Below, piece by piece: positions 26,686 through 35,122 of a stretch of DNA of 64,000 nt (its first letter is position 1; each line of letters opens with the position of its first letter). Both the position numbers and the translations under genes were made by a program. The notes below the pieces were generated by a model that saw nothing but the letters and a program-made list of their open reading frames with translations, was not told where the DNA came from and did no database searches. Origin of the DNA: UBA7672 sp041166025 (GTDB lineage Bacteria; Pseudomonadota; Alphaproteobacteria; Caulobacterales; Hyphomonadaceae); contig JBEAMJ010000012.1 of assembly GCA_041166025.1 (NCBI GenBank), positions 1 to 64,000 of the forward strand, given 5' to 3'.

Positions 26686-28134
26686 ATGAGCGTGACCAGA
26701 ACGCGCCTCGGCGAAATTCAGGGTATTGAGTCCAACGGAACAATAACGTTTCTGGGCATTCCGTTTGGGGCTCCGCCGACGGGACGGTCGCGATGGCGCC
26801 CGCCTACGCCCGCTGGAAGGTGGTCGGGAATCTTTGACGCCACCCAAACGCCGAAGCGAAGCTTTCAGCTCTCGTTTCCCACAGCGCAATCGCCGGGCGA
26901 GATGAGCGAGGACATGCTTTCGCTGAATGTGTACACTCCGGCCGCTGACCGCGCGCGCCGGCCGGTGCTGGTTTACATTCATGGCGGGGGGTATTCGGCT
27001 GGTTCAGCCAGCGACTTCGATCCGTCGCCATTCGCAGCGCGTCATGACATGGTCGTCGTCTGTATGAACTACCGACTGGCGCTGTTTGGGTTTCTCGATG
27101 TTAGCCGATTTGGCGACGAGTACGCGATGAGCGCGAGCGCTGGATTTCTCGATCAGATCGCCGCACTGCGGTGGATTGGCGATAACATCGAAGACTATGG
27201 CGGCGATCCTGGCAACGTCACTTTGACGGGTGTGAGCGCGGGCGCCGGCTCGGTCCTTGCGTTGTTGGGCGCGCCAGCCGCGAGCGGCTTCTTTCATAAA
27301 GCAATTGCTTTCAGTCCCGCAGAAATCGCACCCGCGCGCTTCGACACTATTGGCGCGCTCGCGAAAGCACGCAACACCAGCGAAAACGAGTTGTTCGATC
27401 AGCTGTGCGCGCTCGATGGCGCAGGATTGTTCGAGTTTCAGGGCGCGAGCGCCCTTGGCGGACTCGCCTGCGTCGATGGTCTTGTGATCCGCGCGTCGGT
27501 GGAAAACGCCCTACGAGCGCGCATCAATCCAGTTCCGCTTCTTGTCGGAAACTGCATCAACGAAGGCGCGATGTTGACGCCGGCCATTGAGGCTTTGCCA
27601 GGATATGACTTGAATCAAGTTATTGATGATCATGCCAAGGTGATTAGCGCTGGCAATAGTCAACGCTACCTTGAGTTCCTCGACAAACAGACTTCGGGCG
27701 CTTCGATCCATGGGCGCCTGACCCGTATGTGGTATGACTATTTCCGGGCGCCGGTGTTGCGCGCGGCAGCGGCTGGCGACGAGGCCGGTGTAGCAGTCTA
27801 TGTCTACAGCTTCGAGGTTCCGACAGACCATCCTTACGGCCCAACCCACTCAAGTGACATGGTGTTCTCGTACAATCTGTTTGACGCCTGCAGCGTCGGG
27901 GAGGGAGAGATGTTTGCGTTCCACCGCAACACGTCCGAGAACCGAGCGATCGCCCACCAGTGGAGCGACGCCATCGCTCGTTTTGCGCGCACGGGCGACC
28001 CGAACGGGGAGAGGTTCCCACACTGGCCGACTTATTCGGCGTCCGTGCGCAACAGCTTAGTCCTCCGCGATCGTCCGATTGTGGTTTCGGCAATGGATAG
28101 CGCCGAGGCGCTCGACGCCTACGGCGCGGCCTAA
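26686..28134 (+). CDS. Type B carboxylesterase
   Basis: This 482-residue COesterase-family enzyme has the oxyanion loop HGGGYSAGS, nucleophile Ser184 in GVSAG, and the histidine region GPTHSSDMVFSYN near the C-terminus. It has no signal peptide. A GGAGG ribosome-binding site precedes the ATG. It is one of three paralogues in the window (the others at 46.6 and 49.4 kb), all opening with a T-R-x-G-x-x-x-G-x pattern. It is last in the TonB-receptor operon. The ester substrate is unknown. Confidence 0.9.
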   Translation: MSVTRTRLGEIQGIESNGTITFLGIPFGAPPTGRSRWRPPTPAGRWSGIFDATQTPKRSFQLSFPTAQSPGEMSEDMLSLNVYTPAADRARRPVLVYIHGGGYSAGSASDFDPSPFAARHDMVVVCMNYRLALFGFLDVSRFGDEYAMSASAGFLDQIAALRWIGDNIEDYGGDPGNVTLTGVSAGAGSVLALLGAPAASGFFHKAIAFSPAEIAPARFDTIGALAKARNTSENELFDQLCALDGAGLFEFQGASALGGLACVDGLVIRASVENALRARINPVPLLVGNCINEGAMLTPAIEALPGYDLNQVIDDHAKVISAGNSQRYLEFLDKQTSGASIHGRLTRMWYDYFRAPVLRAAAAGDEAGVAVYVYSFEVPTDHPYGPTHSSDMVFSYNLFDACSVGEGEMFAFHRNTSENRAIAHQWSDAIARFARTGDPNGERFPHWPTYSASVRNSLVLRDRPIVVSAMDSAEALDAYGAA

Positions 28135-28219
28135 CAATTGGCGCGACGCGTGTTGGGTGGCGCTGCGGAGGGCGCACAAATGATCTGCGTAATGGGCAGC
28201 GTGCAACCCAACTTATCAG

Positions 28220-29242
28220 CTATTCGAGAAGGTCATGAAGGCGTCGCTGTAACCAGCGCCGGCTGGAAGGCGCGTGATCGTAAGCCACCTGCATCACGCT
28301 AATTGATATGCTGTGTCGATATACAACCGACTCATCGCCTTGCTGATCGGTCAGAGGCGGCGCTTCATTCATGACTATGGACAACCCAGGCAGGTGCGGC
28401 AACTCGATGCCCCGTTCGCGCGCGACAGCGGCCATTTCCGGAGATATCGAGGCGGCGATGTCCTCTGTGAACCGCAGATCGGCCACCGCGTAGGATCCAA
28501 TGCGTGACAATCGCCAGCTGGCGCTCTCCAACTCGTCAGGGAAGTTGACGTTCAGCGCCATCGCCTCGGGGAGCAATGCTCCTGCGCCCGCCCTGCGTTC
28601 CAGCACGCCAATCAACTCCAGAGACAACCTAGCAACCTCGGAAGACTTGGGGTTGGCCAGTGCGGCGTCGTCAAAGGTATCGTTGCCCGCGCTTAACGCA
28701 ATTGCCGGGATACCTCTGGCCGCCGCGTATTGCGCGTTGCTCACCGTCCCAGAACTTATGACGAAGTAACCCAAGTTCTGCCCTTCGTTGGGGCCGGACA
28801 ACACCAAGTCGGGCGCGCGCCCCCACCGCCGTTGAGCGACAATATCGAGGCCATAGAGCAGCGCCATCACGGGCGTTCCATCAACGTAGTGAAAATCCTG
28901 GCCTAACCCCGCGCGAGTCATGGGTCCGACGCCTGGCTCACCCGCGCGTGCTGCGCCACTGCGACAGTCGGCTGTCAAGGGACCCAATGGTCGTGTGAGC
29001 GTGAGTGCAGCGCCCATGCCGCTCTGGTTTGAGCACGGCACCGACACGATCACATCGTGTCCCGCCTCTCGAAGTGCGGCGTACAATGCGTACAGATTAC
29101 TGGTCAGGCCATCGTCGTTGGTGAGCACGATGTTGCGAGCCCATGCTTGTCCGCACTGGAACGCAAACATGAGTGTAAAGACAAGTACGACCACGATACG
29201 CCCTGCGACCGCGCCGCGTTTCCGATTTGCCGCTATGTTCAT
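28220..29242 (-). CDS. surE: SurE-like phosphatase with signal peptide
   Basis: The mature part matches SurE nucleotidase/phosphatase: TNDDG (metal site), a serine region CSNQSGMG, SGPNEGQNLG with the conserved Asn, and AIALS. An N-terminal extension of about 35 residues with a basic start and the hydrophobic run IVVVLVFTLMFAF followed by QAWA looks like a Sec signal, so this version is exported, unlike housekeeping SurE. At 340 residues it is longer than the usual 250. It is the last gene of a minus-strand group with a crotonase. A role in dephosphorylating a pathway compound is speculative. Confidence 0.8.
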   Translation of the reverse strand: MNIAANRKRGAVAGRIVVVLVFTLMFAFQCGQAWARNIVLTNDDGLTSNLYALYAALREAGHDVIVSVPCSNQSGMGAALTLTRPLGPLTADCRSGAARAGEPGVGPMTRAGLGQDFHYVDGTPVMALLYGLDIVAQRRWGRAPDLVLSGPNEGQNLGYFVISSGTVSNAQYAAARGIPAIALSAGNDTFDDAALANPKSSEVARLSLELIGVLERRAGAGALLPEAMALNVNFPDELESASWRLSRIGSYAVADLRFTEDIAASISPEMAAVARERGIELPHLPGLSIVMNEAPPLTDQQGDESVVYRHSISISVMQVAYDHAPSSRRWLQRRLHDLLE

Positions 29243-29355
29243 GGCTCCTCCCGCCGGTTACGTGAGACGCCGCTCAAAAATGTCGCTACCTGCCGGCGTG
29301 GCCTGCTGGCCTCCGCTTGCAGCAGGTGGGGAATGGCGGCCTTGTGAGTCGGCCC

Positions 29356-30234
29356 TCAGGCGCCCTCCTTGGTGGCTTTCGCGAAGCGGGGGTTTTTTGC
29401 TGCGAATCCGGACTCGCGCAGAAACGTCGGGTCAGCCCGTAGCCCATACACTTCCATGTTGTGGCTATGAGATAGCTGGTGGAGTGCAAAGCTCGTCTTC
29501 ATGGCGTTTACGCGCCCCTGACTGTCTTCGGCGGCATTGACTGCTTCTTTGAGCAGCTTCAGCGCAAACATTGGCTTGGTCGCGATTTTCTGCGCCAAAG
29601 CGAGGGTCGCGCTCTGCAACTCGGCAAGTGGGACGACATGATTGACCATGCCGAGGCGATGCGCTTCCTGTGCATCGAACGTATCCGCGGTGAATAGGAA
29701 CTCCTTCGCTTTGCGCACCCCGAGTTCCCAAGGGTGATTGAAGAACTCGGCGCCAGCAATGCCCATGTTGACGGTATTGTCGCAAAACTGAGCATTGTCT
29801 GCGGCGATGATGATGTCGCAGGGCCAAACCAGCATGAGACCGCCGGCAATGCACTTGCCTTGGACCTCGGCAATGGTCGGTTTGGCGAAATTTCGCCAGC
29901 GCTCGCTGAACCCAACATAGACTTCCTTCTCAAACCCCATGTGCCCTTCCGCACCGGCGCAGCCATAACCGCACCAAAGTCCCACCGATTTGAACGCCTC
30001 CATGTTCGCGAGACGATCATCTTCCGCAAGATCGTGCCCTGAAGAGAAGTGCGGTCCGTTGGCCGCGAGAATAACGACTTTGATGGCGTCATCCTCGGCC
30101 GCGCGTTCGAACGCGGCGTTGAGTTCGTAGAGCATCTGCGTGCTTTGGGCGTTTCGCTTTTCGGGGCGGTTGAGAAGGATGCGTGCGACACCTTCGGATG
30201 GAGTCTCGTATAGTATTGTTTGGAACTCAGTCAT
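29356..30234 (-). CDS. Enoyl-CoA hydratase/isomerase family protein
   Basis: This 292-residue crotonase-fold protein has an oxyanion segment (ANGPHFSSGHDLAED) and CIAGGLMLVWPCDIIIAAD. The second catalytic region reads NMGIAGAEFFNHPWELG, where classic hydratases have a Glu-Gly or Glu-Pro pair, so it may be a hydratase, isomerase or hydrolase. The usual start is MTEFQTILYE, five codons inside the longest frame. It lies between the unknown 277-residue gene and surE on one strand. Confidence 0.85.
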   Translation of the reverse strand: MTEFQTILYETPSEGVARILLNRPEKRNAQSTQMLYELNAAFERAAEDDAIKVVILAANGPHFSSGHDLAEDDRLANMEAFKSVGLWCGYGCAGAEGHMGFEKEVYVGFSERWRNFAKPTIAEVQGKCIAGGLMLVWPCDIIIAADNAQFCDNTVNMGIAGAEFFNHPWELGVRKAKEFLFTADTFDAQEAHRLGMVNHVVPLAELQSATLALAQKIATKPMFALKLLKEAVNAAEDSQGRVNAMKTSFALHQLSHSHNMEVYGLRADPTFLRESGFAAKNPRFAKATKEGA

Positions 30235-30325
30235 CGCGAGTCTCTCCACGTGGGCGCTCTAGCGCGGGCGTCTTGGCCAAAGTCGGTAGGCTAGGAACTT
30301 GCGGTTTCAGTTGCCGAGCCCGCAC

Positions 30326-31159
30326 CTATCCCCTGACCGTAGGATGAAGGATGTAGCCGGAGTAATCTTCATGGGAGACCTCCCAATTGGCGCCGTCGTG
30401 GTTGAGCGAATGCCGCAACCGCGCTGCGAGATCGGGGCGGGACCGGTGCGTTTGGCATGTGCCCAAGACTAACCCCGGGGAGGCGACCTGGTTGATTGGC
30501 GCGATCGCGCTCGCGATCTTCTCGGCGGTCTGATCGCCCGAAACTGGGGCAACAAAAAAGACGCGAAAAAATTCCTGAGCAATGGGATGAAAGAAAGCGG
30601 CGAACGAAATTGTCTTAAGTGCGGAAGCCGCCTGGCGTACTCCATCGATGACATCGGCGGCGCGGCCACGATCAACAGGAAAAAGCGCGGACGCAATGAT
30701 GACGTCTTCAACCTTTGCCGCGTCGTAGACCGTTCGGTCGAAGAGCTTCTCGATCACTGCCGCAACTGGCCGCGCGTCAGGGTCGGAGCGACAAATGTTA
30801 TGTAGCATATCGCTGGGCGGGGTGGCGCCAATCCAAAAGAGGCGAGTGCCGAGCCGTTTCACCTCCTTGTACATCATACGAAGGCCGGCGCGAAAGTCGT
30901 CCGTGAGGATATGATCGCGGAACCCAGCTTCGTTGAGATAGAGCTCCGTTGACTCGAGTGAGAGTGCGCCGTTGTGGATCCTTTCGCCGATGAGAGTCGC
31001 GGCGGCCGAACGCCTGAAGATATAGGTCGCCACACTTGGCGTGACCGCCGCCGTTCCGTCCGCACACATTTGAAGCGCCACGAGCGTTTGGCTTCGCGCC
31101 TCTTCGTGCGGCAAATGCGTCTCAGCGTATAGAAAGAAGCCTTCGGGCGTGGTTGTCAT
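30326..31159 (-). CDS. Conserved-looking protein of unknown function
   Basis: A 277-residue protein I do not recognise. It starts MTTTPEGFFLYAETHLPHEE, has alternating hydrophobic strands and two halves that each carry FF or FW strand segments (ETHLPHEEARSQTL; FAAFFHPIAQEFFRVFFV), suggesting a repeated alpha/beta-barrel such as the dimeric antibiotic-monooxygenase/ABM fold. That is only a structural guess. There is no signal peptide or membrane segment. It is 30 bp downstream of the SnoaL-like gene and upstream of the crotonase, probably cotranscribed from the operator-bearing promoter at 31.68 kb. Confidence 0.65.
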   Translation of the reverse strand: MTTTPEGFFLYAETHLPHEEARSQTLVALQMCADGTAAVTPSVATYIFRRSAAATLIGERIHNGALSLESTELYLNEAGFRDHILTDDFRAGLRMMYKEVKRLGTRLFWIGATPPSDMLHNICRSDPDARPVAAVIEKLFDRTVYDAAKVEDVIIASALFPVDRGRAADVIDGVRQAASALKTISFAAFFHPIAQEFFRVFFVAPVSGDQTAEKIASAIAPINQVASPGLVLGTCQTHRSRPDLAARLRHSLNHDGANWEVSHEDYSGYILHPTVRG

Positions 31160-31189
31160 GATGGAACGCCCCGTTCTGAGCTGGTCGGT

Positions 31190-31612
31190 TCAGGGAGAAG
31201 AAGGTGGTTGGGCAGGTACGTCCGGCGAGTGCTGCGAGATGTCGTAGTGGCAGAGCCACTTCTTCGTATCGGGATCGCGCTTCATCACCATGACGAAGCG
31301 AGACGCGTCGGTAGTGGTTTCGCCGCCGCCCTTGGGAGTGGCGTCGGCCCAAGCTCTGCCCGTTACAATGGCGATATCGTGGGAGAGGACATCGATGTCG
31401 TTCACCTCATAGCGGCAGGCCAAGTCGACATAGCGGGGAAAGCTGCCCAGCATCTTTCCGACAACCTCTCTGCCCGTGGCGCCCGGGAGGTTGGCGAGGA
31501 AGAGGCGGGCGTCATTTGTATACAAGGCGCCCATAGCCTCAGCGTCGCCTCTGGGAAAGTTTGCATACCAATCGTGCACATAGTCTTCGAGCTCTCGGTG
31601 AGCGTCCGCCAT
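31190..31612 (-). CDS. SnoaL/NTF2-like protein (DUF4440 type)
   Basis: This 140-residue protein shows a nuclear-transport-factor-2-like cone: LEDYVHDWYANFPRGDAEAM, LYTNDARLFLANLPGA, a strand with VTGRAWAD, and KWLCHYDISQHS. Such small proteins act as isomerases, dehydratases or hydrolases on polycyclic and lipid-like compounds, or as accessory subunits. The ATG giving MADAHRELED has a GTGGAG site upstream; the longer frame would run through the operator and the divergent promoter. It is first in a minus-strand group of four. Confidence 0.8.
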   Translation of the reverse strand: MADAHRELEDYVHDWYANFPRGDAEAMGALYTNDARLFLANLPGATGREVVGKMLGSFPRYVDLACRYEVNDIDVLSHDIAIVTGRAWADATPKGGGETTTDASRFVMVMKRDPDTKKWLCHYDISQHSPDVPAQPPSSP

Positions 31613-31679
31613 CGTGCAAATCTCCACGCTCAATCGACGACCCTTTGAGCCGCATCGGAAGGGGCGCGTACCATGGTGT

Positions 31680-31693
31680 TTACTAAAGAGTAA
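31680..31693. promoter_or_regulatory. Palindromic operator, copy 4 (divergent pair at 31.6 kb)
   Basis: TTACTAAAGAGTAA has perfect 5-bp inverted arms, TTACT and AGTAA, around AAAG. It lies 67 bp before the SnoaL-like gene start and 43 bp before the divergent hydrolase start, closely matching the geometry of copy 1. This is the copy with the most AT-rich surroundings. Confidence 0.65.
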
Positions 31694-31736
31694 AAAGAGA
31701 TACCTTGCAAGGGGTCCGTTCGTTAGGGGGTTGCCC

Positions 31737-32648
31737 GTGCCGGCTAGCAAAAGCTACGCGAAACTGAAAAAGACCTTCGAGCAAGAGAGGGAGGTCCGCG
31801 AGAAGTTTTCCCAATCGATCGAAGGCGTCCGGGCGGCCATGGATTCGTTTGGAGGGCGTTTTGCTCTCGCGAAGGACATCACCGTTGAGCACCTGAACGC
31901 CGGAGGTGTGCCGGCCGAGTGGGTGGCGGCGCAGAATTCCCGATCAGAGGTGGTGATACTCTACATCCACGGCGGGTGCTATGTTTCTGGTGCGCCGCTG
32001 ACCGTGCGAGAGTGCTGCGCGCGCATCGCGCGCGCAGCGGCGGCGCGCGTGTTGAGCGTCGATTATCGCCTGGCGCCCGAGCACCCATTTCCCGCGCCGC
32101 TTGATGATGTACTCAGCGCATATGGATGGCTTTTGGACCAGGGATACAAAGCCAAAAGCATTGTGATCGCCGGTGAATCAGCGGGCGGCGGGTTGACGAT
32201 CGCGGCGCTTATGAAGATTCGCGACGACGGACGGCTGCCGATGCCCGCGCTGGGCGTTCCCATCTCCCCGTGGATCGACATGACAATGCAGCACGAGACG
32301 CTGGAGCGAAATGTCGGACGCGATATCGCCAGCGTTGTGCCTTTGCACCTTGGGGCGAAGGCCTATGTCGGTGCTGGGGATCCGCGTGGGCCCTACGTGT
32401 CGCCCCTCTTCGGGGATCTCCGAGGGCTCCCGCCGCTTCTCATTCAAGTTGGAGGCGCGGAAGTCCTACTCGATGACGGCATCGCCATTGCACACAAGGC
32501 GCGGAGAGAGGGCGTAGACGTATCATTTCAGGTTTGGCCAGAAATGTTTCACGTCTGGCACTGGTTTGGGACCGAACTCGACGAAGCGCGTGAGGCGATT
32601 GAAGAAATCGGCGCGTTCATAAAGTCCAAAATCTCCACCAGCGATTAG
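31737..32648 (+). CDS. Alpha/beta hydrolase, HSL family
   Basis: This 303-residue family IV esterase has HGGCYVSG (oxyanion), DYRLAPEHPFPAPLDD, GESAGGG (nucleophile), a catalytic-acid region near GGAEVLLDD and FHVWHWF with the histidine. A GTG start was chosen because AGGGGG lies 7-12 bp upstream and because the longer frame would include the operator. It is divergent from the SnoaL-like gene, and its stop overlaps the facing acyl-CoA dehydrogenase stop by 4 bp (TTAG). Confidence 0.87.
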   Translation: MPASKSYAKLKKTFEQEREVREKFSQSIEGVRAAMDSFGGRFALAKDITVEHLNAGGVPAEWVAAQNSRSEVVILYIHGGCYVSGAPLTVRECCARIARAAAARVLSVDYRLAPEHPFPAPLDDVLSAYGWLLDQGYKAKSIVIAGESAGGGLTIAALMKIRDDGRLPMPALGVPISPWIDMTMQHETLERNVGRDIASVVPLHLGAKAYVGAGDPRGPYVSPLFGDLRGLPPLLIQVGGAEVLLDDGIAIAHKARREGVDVSFQVWPEMFHVWHWFGTELDEAREAIEEIGAFIKSKISTSD

Positions 32649-33880
32649 ATCGGCACCTCGGAGAACGGAACGGTTTTGTCGATCCGAATGTCTGGCGGCA
32701 GCCCCAAGACACGTTCGGCGACTATGTTTCGTAGAATCTCATCGGTGCCGCCGGCAATTCGGATGCCTGCGCCGAATGTCCACGCATTCTCGACTTCACG
32801 CCATGCATCCCCCAGCGCTGCCTGGGTCAACAATCCAGACTCGCCCAAGATCTCCATGGCAAGGTAAGCGTTCTGTTGCAGCAGAGGCGCCTTCAGCATC
32901 TTCAGAATGGACTGTTCTGGGCCTGGCGCCTGACCTTTGGAAAGCGCCGTTTGTCCGCGCGCCGATAAGAGCTGCGCGCCAAACTCGATGAGCCATGAAT
33001 CGACAATCTTTTCTGCGATGCGCCAATCGCTTGAGGCGGGCGCGCCGTTCATCGTGTTCGCGTTCGCCAAGTGCAACAGGCCACGCCACCCCAAATCCCG
33101 CGAGCGTCCGCCTATTCCGGCGCGCTCGTGCATCAATGTAGAGAGCGCCACGCTCCAGCCATCATTGACTTGACCCAGCCGGAAGGAATCCGGAACGCGC
33201 ACGCCGTTGAAGAAGACCTCGTTGAAGTCGGTCTCATTGGACATCTGGCGGATGGGGCGCACTTCGACGCCATCGGCCCGCATATCGAGGATGAAGACCG
33301 TCATGCCACGGTGTTTGGGGGCTTTCGGATCGGTACGAGTTGTAATGATTCCGAAGTCGCTAAAATGCGCGCCCGAAGTCCATGTTTTCTGACCTTCAAT
33401 AATCCAGCTGTCGCCGTCCTGCTTGGCTGACGTGCGCGCCGCCGCCACATCTGAGCCGCCGGCGGGCTCGGAGAACAATTGGCACCAAATCTCGTCGCCT
33501 CTGATCGCCGCATGTAAGTAACGCGCGCGCTGCTCCTCCGAGCCGTTGTTGAGGATCGTTGGGATGCACATGCCGATGCCGACGCCGAATATTTCAACGA
33601 CGCCGAAGTTCTCGAAATGCGCTTCTTCTTGCAGGTAGATCAGCTGTTCAATGGCGCTCCCGCCGCGTCCGCCATAGCGACGCGGCAACGTGATCGCGGC
33701 GAACCCGGCCTCCTGCTTTTTCCTTTGAAAGGCCCTGGCAGCGGCAAGTCGTTCGCTCAATGGCGGCGGGGAAATGGCATCCTCTCGGTCCGCCGTGCCG
33801 CGACGCCTGGTAGCGCTCTCGAGCCAAGCTCGGGCTTCCGTGCGAAAGGCAGATTCTGCAGGCGTGTCTTCGAAATCCAT
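32645..33880 (-). CDS. Acyl-CoA dehydrogenase, large subunit of heteromeric type
   Basis: This 411-residue protein opens MDFEDTPAESAFRTEARAWL, has the FAD/substrate block WCQLFSEPAGGSDVAAART and QKTWTSGAHFSD, and ends GGTDEILRNIVAERVLGLP. It matches FadE-type chains that form alpha2-beta2 heterotetramers in actinobacterial sterol side-chain oxidation. The partner is the next gene upstream, 10 bp away. A paralogous pair exists at 54.3-56.7 kb. Confidence 0.88.
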   Translation of the reverse strand: MDFEDTPAESAFRTEARAWLESATRRRGTADREDAISPPPLSERLAAARAFQRKKQEAGFAAITLPRRYGGRGGSAIEQLIYLQEEAHFENFGVVEIFGVGIGMCIPTILNNGSEEQRARYLHAAIRGDEIWCQLFSEPAGGSDVAAARTSAKQDGDSWIIEGQKTWTSGAHFSDFGIITTRTDPKAPKHRGMTVFILDMRADGVEVRPIRQMSNETDFNEVFFNGVRVPDSFRLGQVNDGWSVALSTLMHERAGIGGRSRDLGWRGLLHLANANTMNGAPASSDWRIAEKIVDSWLIEFGAQLLSARGQTALSKGQAPGPEQSILKMLKAPLLQQNAYLAMEILGESGLLTQAALGDAWREVENAWTFGAGIRIAGGTDEILRNIVAERVLGLPPDIRIDKTVPFSEVPI

Positions 33881-33890
33881 GCGTTTGCTC

Positions 33891-35009
33891 TTAGCTAAGC
33901 GTTGACTCGAGTTGTTCGGTAAGCCCTGTCAGGGCGCGCTGCTTCCAAACCGATGTTGGGCCAAGAATGAGCGCTGCATGTCGTGCGCGACGATAGAAGA
34001 GGTGACAGTCCGACTCCCACGTGAACCCGACTCCGCCATGGGTTTGGATGTTCTCTTGCGCGGCAAATGAAAGCGCCTCTGTCGCTGCAAGCCGAGCCCC
34101 GGCCGCCGCCAACTGCAAAGTGTCAGCATCGCTCGCGATGGCCCAAGCCCCATAATATGCGTGAGCGCGGGCGACCTCATTCTTTGCATACACAGCGGCA
34201 AGTTTATGCTTAACCGCTTGATAGGACCCAATCGGTCGTCCGAACGACTTGCGCGTCAGCGCGTAGTCTCTCGCCATCCAAAGGGCGCGATCCGCTGCGC
34301 CCACCTGTTCAAAAGCCAGCAAGACAGCCGCACGGGCCTGAATGGTTTCCCATGCACGCCAGTCAGCCGTTCCAAGCGGCTCAGCTCTCGCGGCTTCGAA
34401 GGTCAGCTCAGCAACAGGGCGCGATGGGTCAAGACTTTCGAGTTCTCTGCGATGAACGCCGGTAGCGTTGAGTTCGCACAACGTGAGGATAGGCGCCGCG
34501 CGATCCGTTGCCGCGAGAACGATCGCGAGGTCAGCAACCACACCATCAAGTACAGGCGCCTTGGCGCCCCACAACGAGTCCTTCAAGAATTGAGTTCGGA
34601 CAGTTGTCTGCATGAGCTCGACGCCGCGCTCCGGCGCCGCCCAAGTCCCGATGATCGACCCATCGGCAATGCCGGGCAGCCAACGCGCCTGTTGTGCTTC
34701 GCTGCCGAACAGCCTGATAGCCTCGCTGCAGACATACGCGGACGACAATGAGGGTACGGGCGCAAGCGAACGGCCTACTTCTGCGGCCGCAGTGCAAAGG
34801 TCTAGAGGACTCAAACCGAGCCCGCCGTGTTCGCTGGGGATGGTTACGGCCTGAAAGCCGAGTCTCGCCAAACCGCGCCACGCCTTGGCGCTGTAGGGGA
34901 TTTGGCCGGCCAGCGTGCTTCGCGCGTCGGCGATCGGGTCGAGCGCATCGAGCATTCTTCTGGTTTGCTCGCCAAAGGCCTTCTGCTCGTCGGAAAAGTC
35001 GAAATTCAT
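33891..35009 (-). CDS. Acyl-CoA dehydrogenase, partner subunit of heteromeric type
   Basis: This 372-residue chain opens MNFDFSDEQKAFGEQTRRML and has the short middle domain of the partner subunits. It ends with IQTHGGVGFTWESDCHLFYR; Glu332 in GFTWE occupies the position of the MCAD catalytic base, so this chain probably supplies the active-site Glu. Its paralogue at 54.3 kb has Ala there. It lies 10 bp upstream of the large subunit and 113 bp downstream of the SCP-x-type thiolase, across a strong hairpin with a T-run. Confidence 0.87.
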   Translation of the reverse strand: MNFDFSDEQKAFGEQTRRMLDALDPIADARSTLAGQIPYSAKAWRGLARLGFQAVTIPSEHGGLGLSPLDLCTAAAEVGRSLAPVPSLSSAYVCSEAIRLFGSEAQQARWLPGIADGSIIGTWAAPERGVELMQTTVRTQFLKDSLWGAKAPVLDGVVADLAIVLAATDRAAPILTLCELNATGVHRRELESLDPSRPVAELTFEAARAEPLGTADWRAWETIQARAAVLLAFEQVGAADRALWMARDYALTRKSFGRPIGSYQAVKHKLAAVYAKNEVARAHAYYGAWAIASDADTLQLAAAGARLAATEALSFAAQENIQTHGGVGFTWESDCHLFYRRARHAALILGPTSVWKQRALTGLTEQLESTLS

Positions 35010-35025
35010 TATAGTAGCGGCGATG

Positions 35026-35112
35026 AAAAAAGGGGAGATGGCGGGTTCGTGGGCAGAAGTGTGGCGCTTGGGGGAGGAGGTCCCGCACGCTCAGCGCCCT
35101 CGTCATCTCCCC
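35026..35112 (-). terminator. Long structured hairpin ending in T6 between thiolase and ACAD genes
   Basis: On the minus strand CAGGGGAGATG pairs with CATCTCCCC (positions 35104-35112 with 35032-35040, 9 bp perfect), followed at once by six T residues (35031-35026). Inside, a second stem GGCGCT/AGCGCC (35063-35068 with 35093-35098) forms a branched or stacked structure. It looks like an intrinsic terminator with an unusually large, structured loop, lying 17 bp before the acyl-CoA dehydrogenase start. It could separate or attenuate transcription between the thiolase and the ACAD pair. Confidence 0.5.
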
Positions 35113-35122
35113 TGAGTAAGAC

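Noticed and set aside
31613..31750. Upstream extension of the SnoaL-like gene, and of the divergent hydrolase to 31614
   Set aside because: Both extensions would pass through the palindromic operator and the shared promoter; starts with ribosome-binding sites exist closer in.
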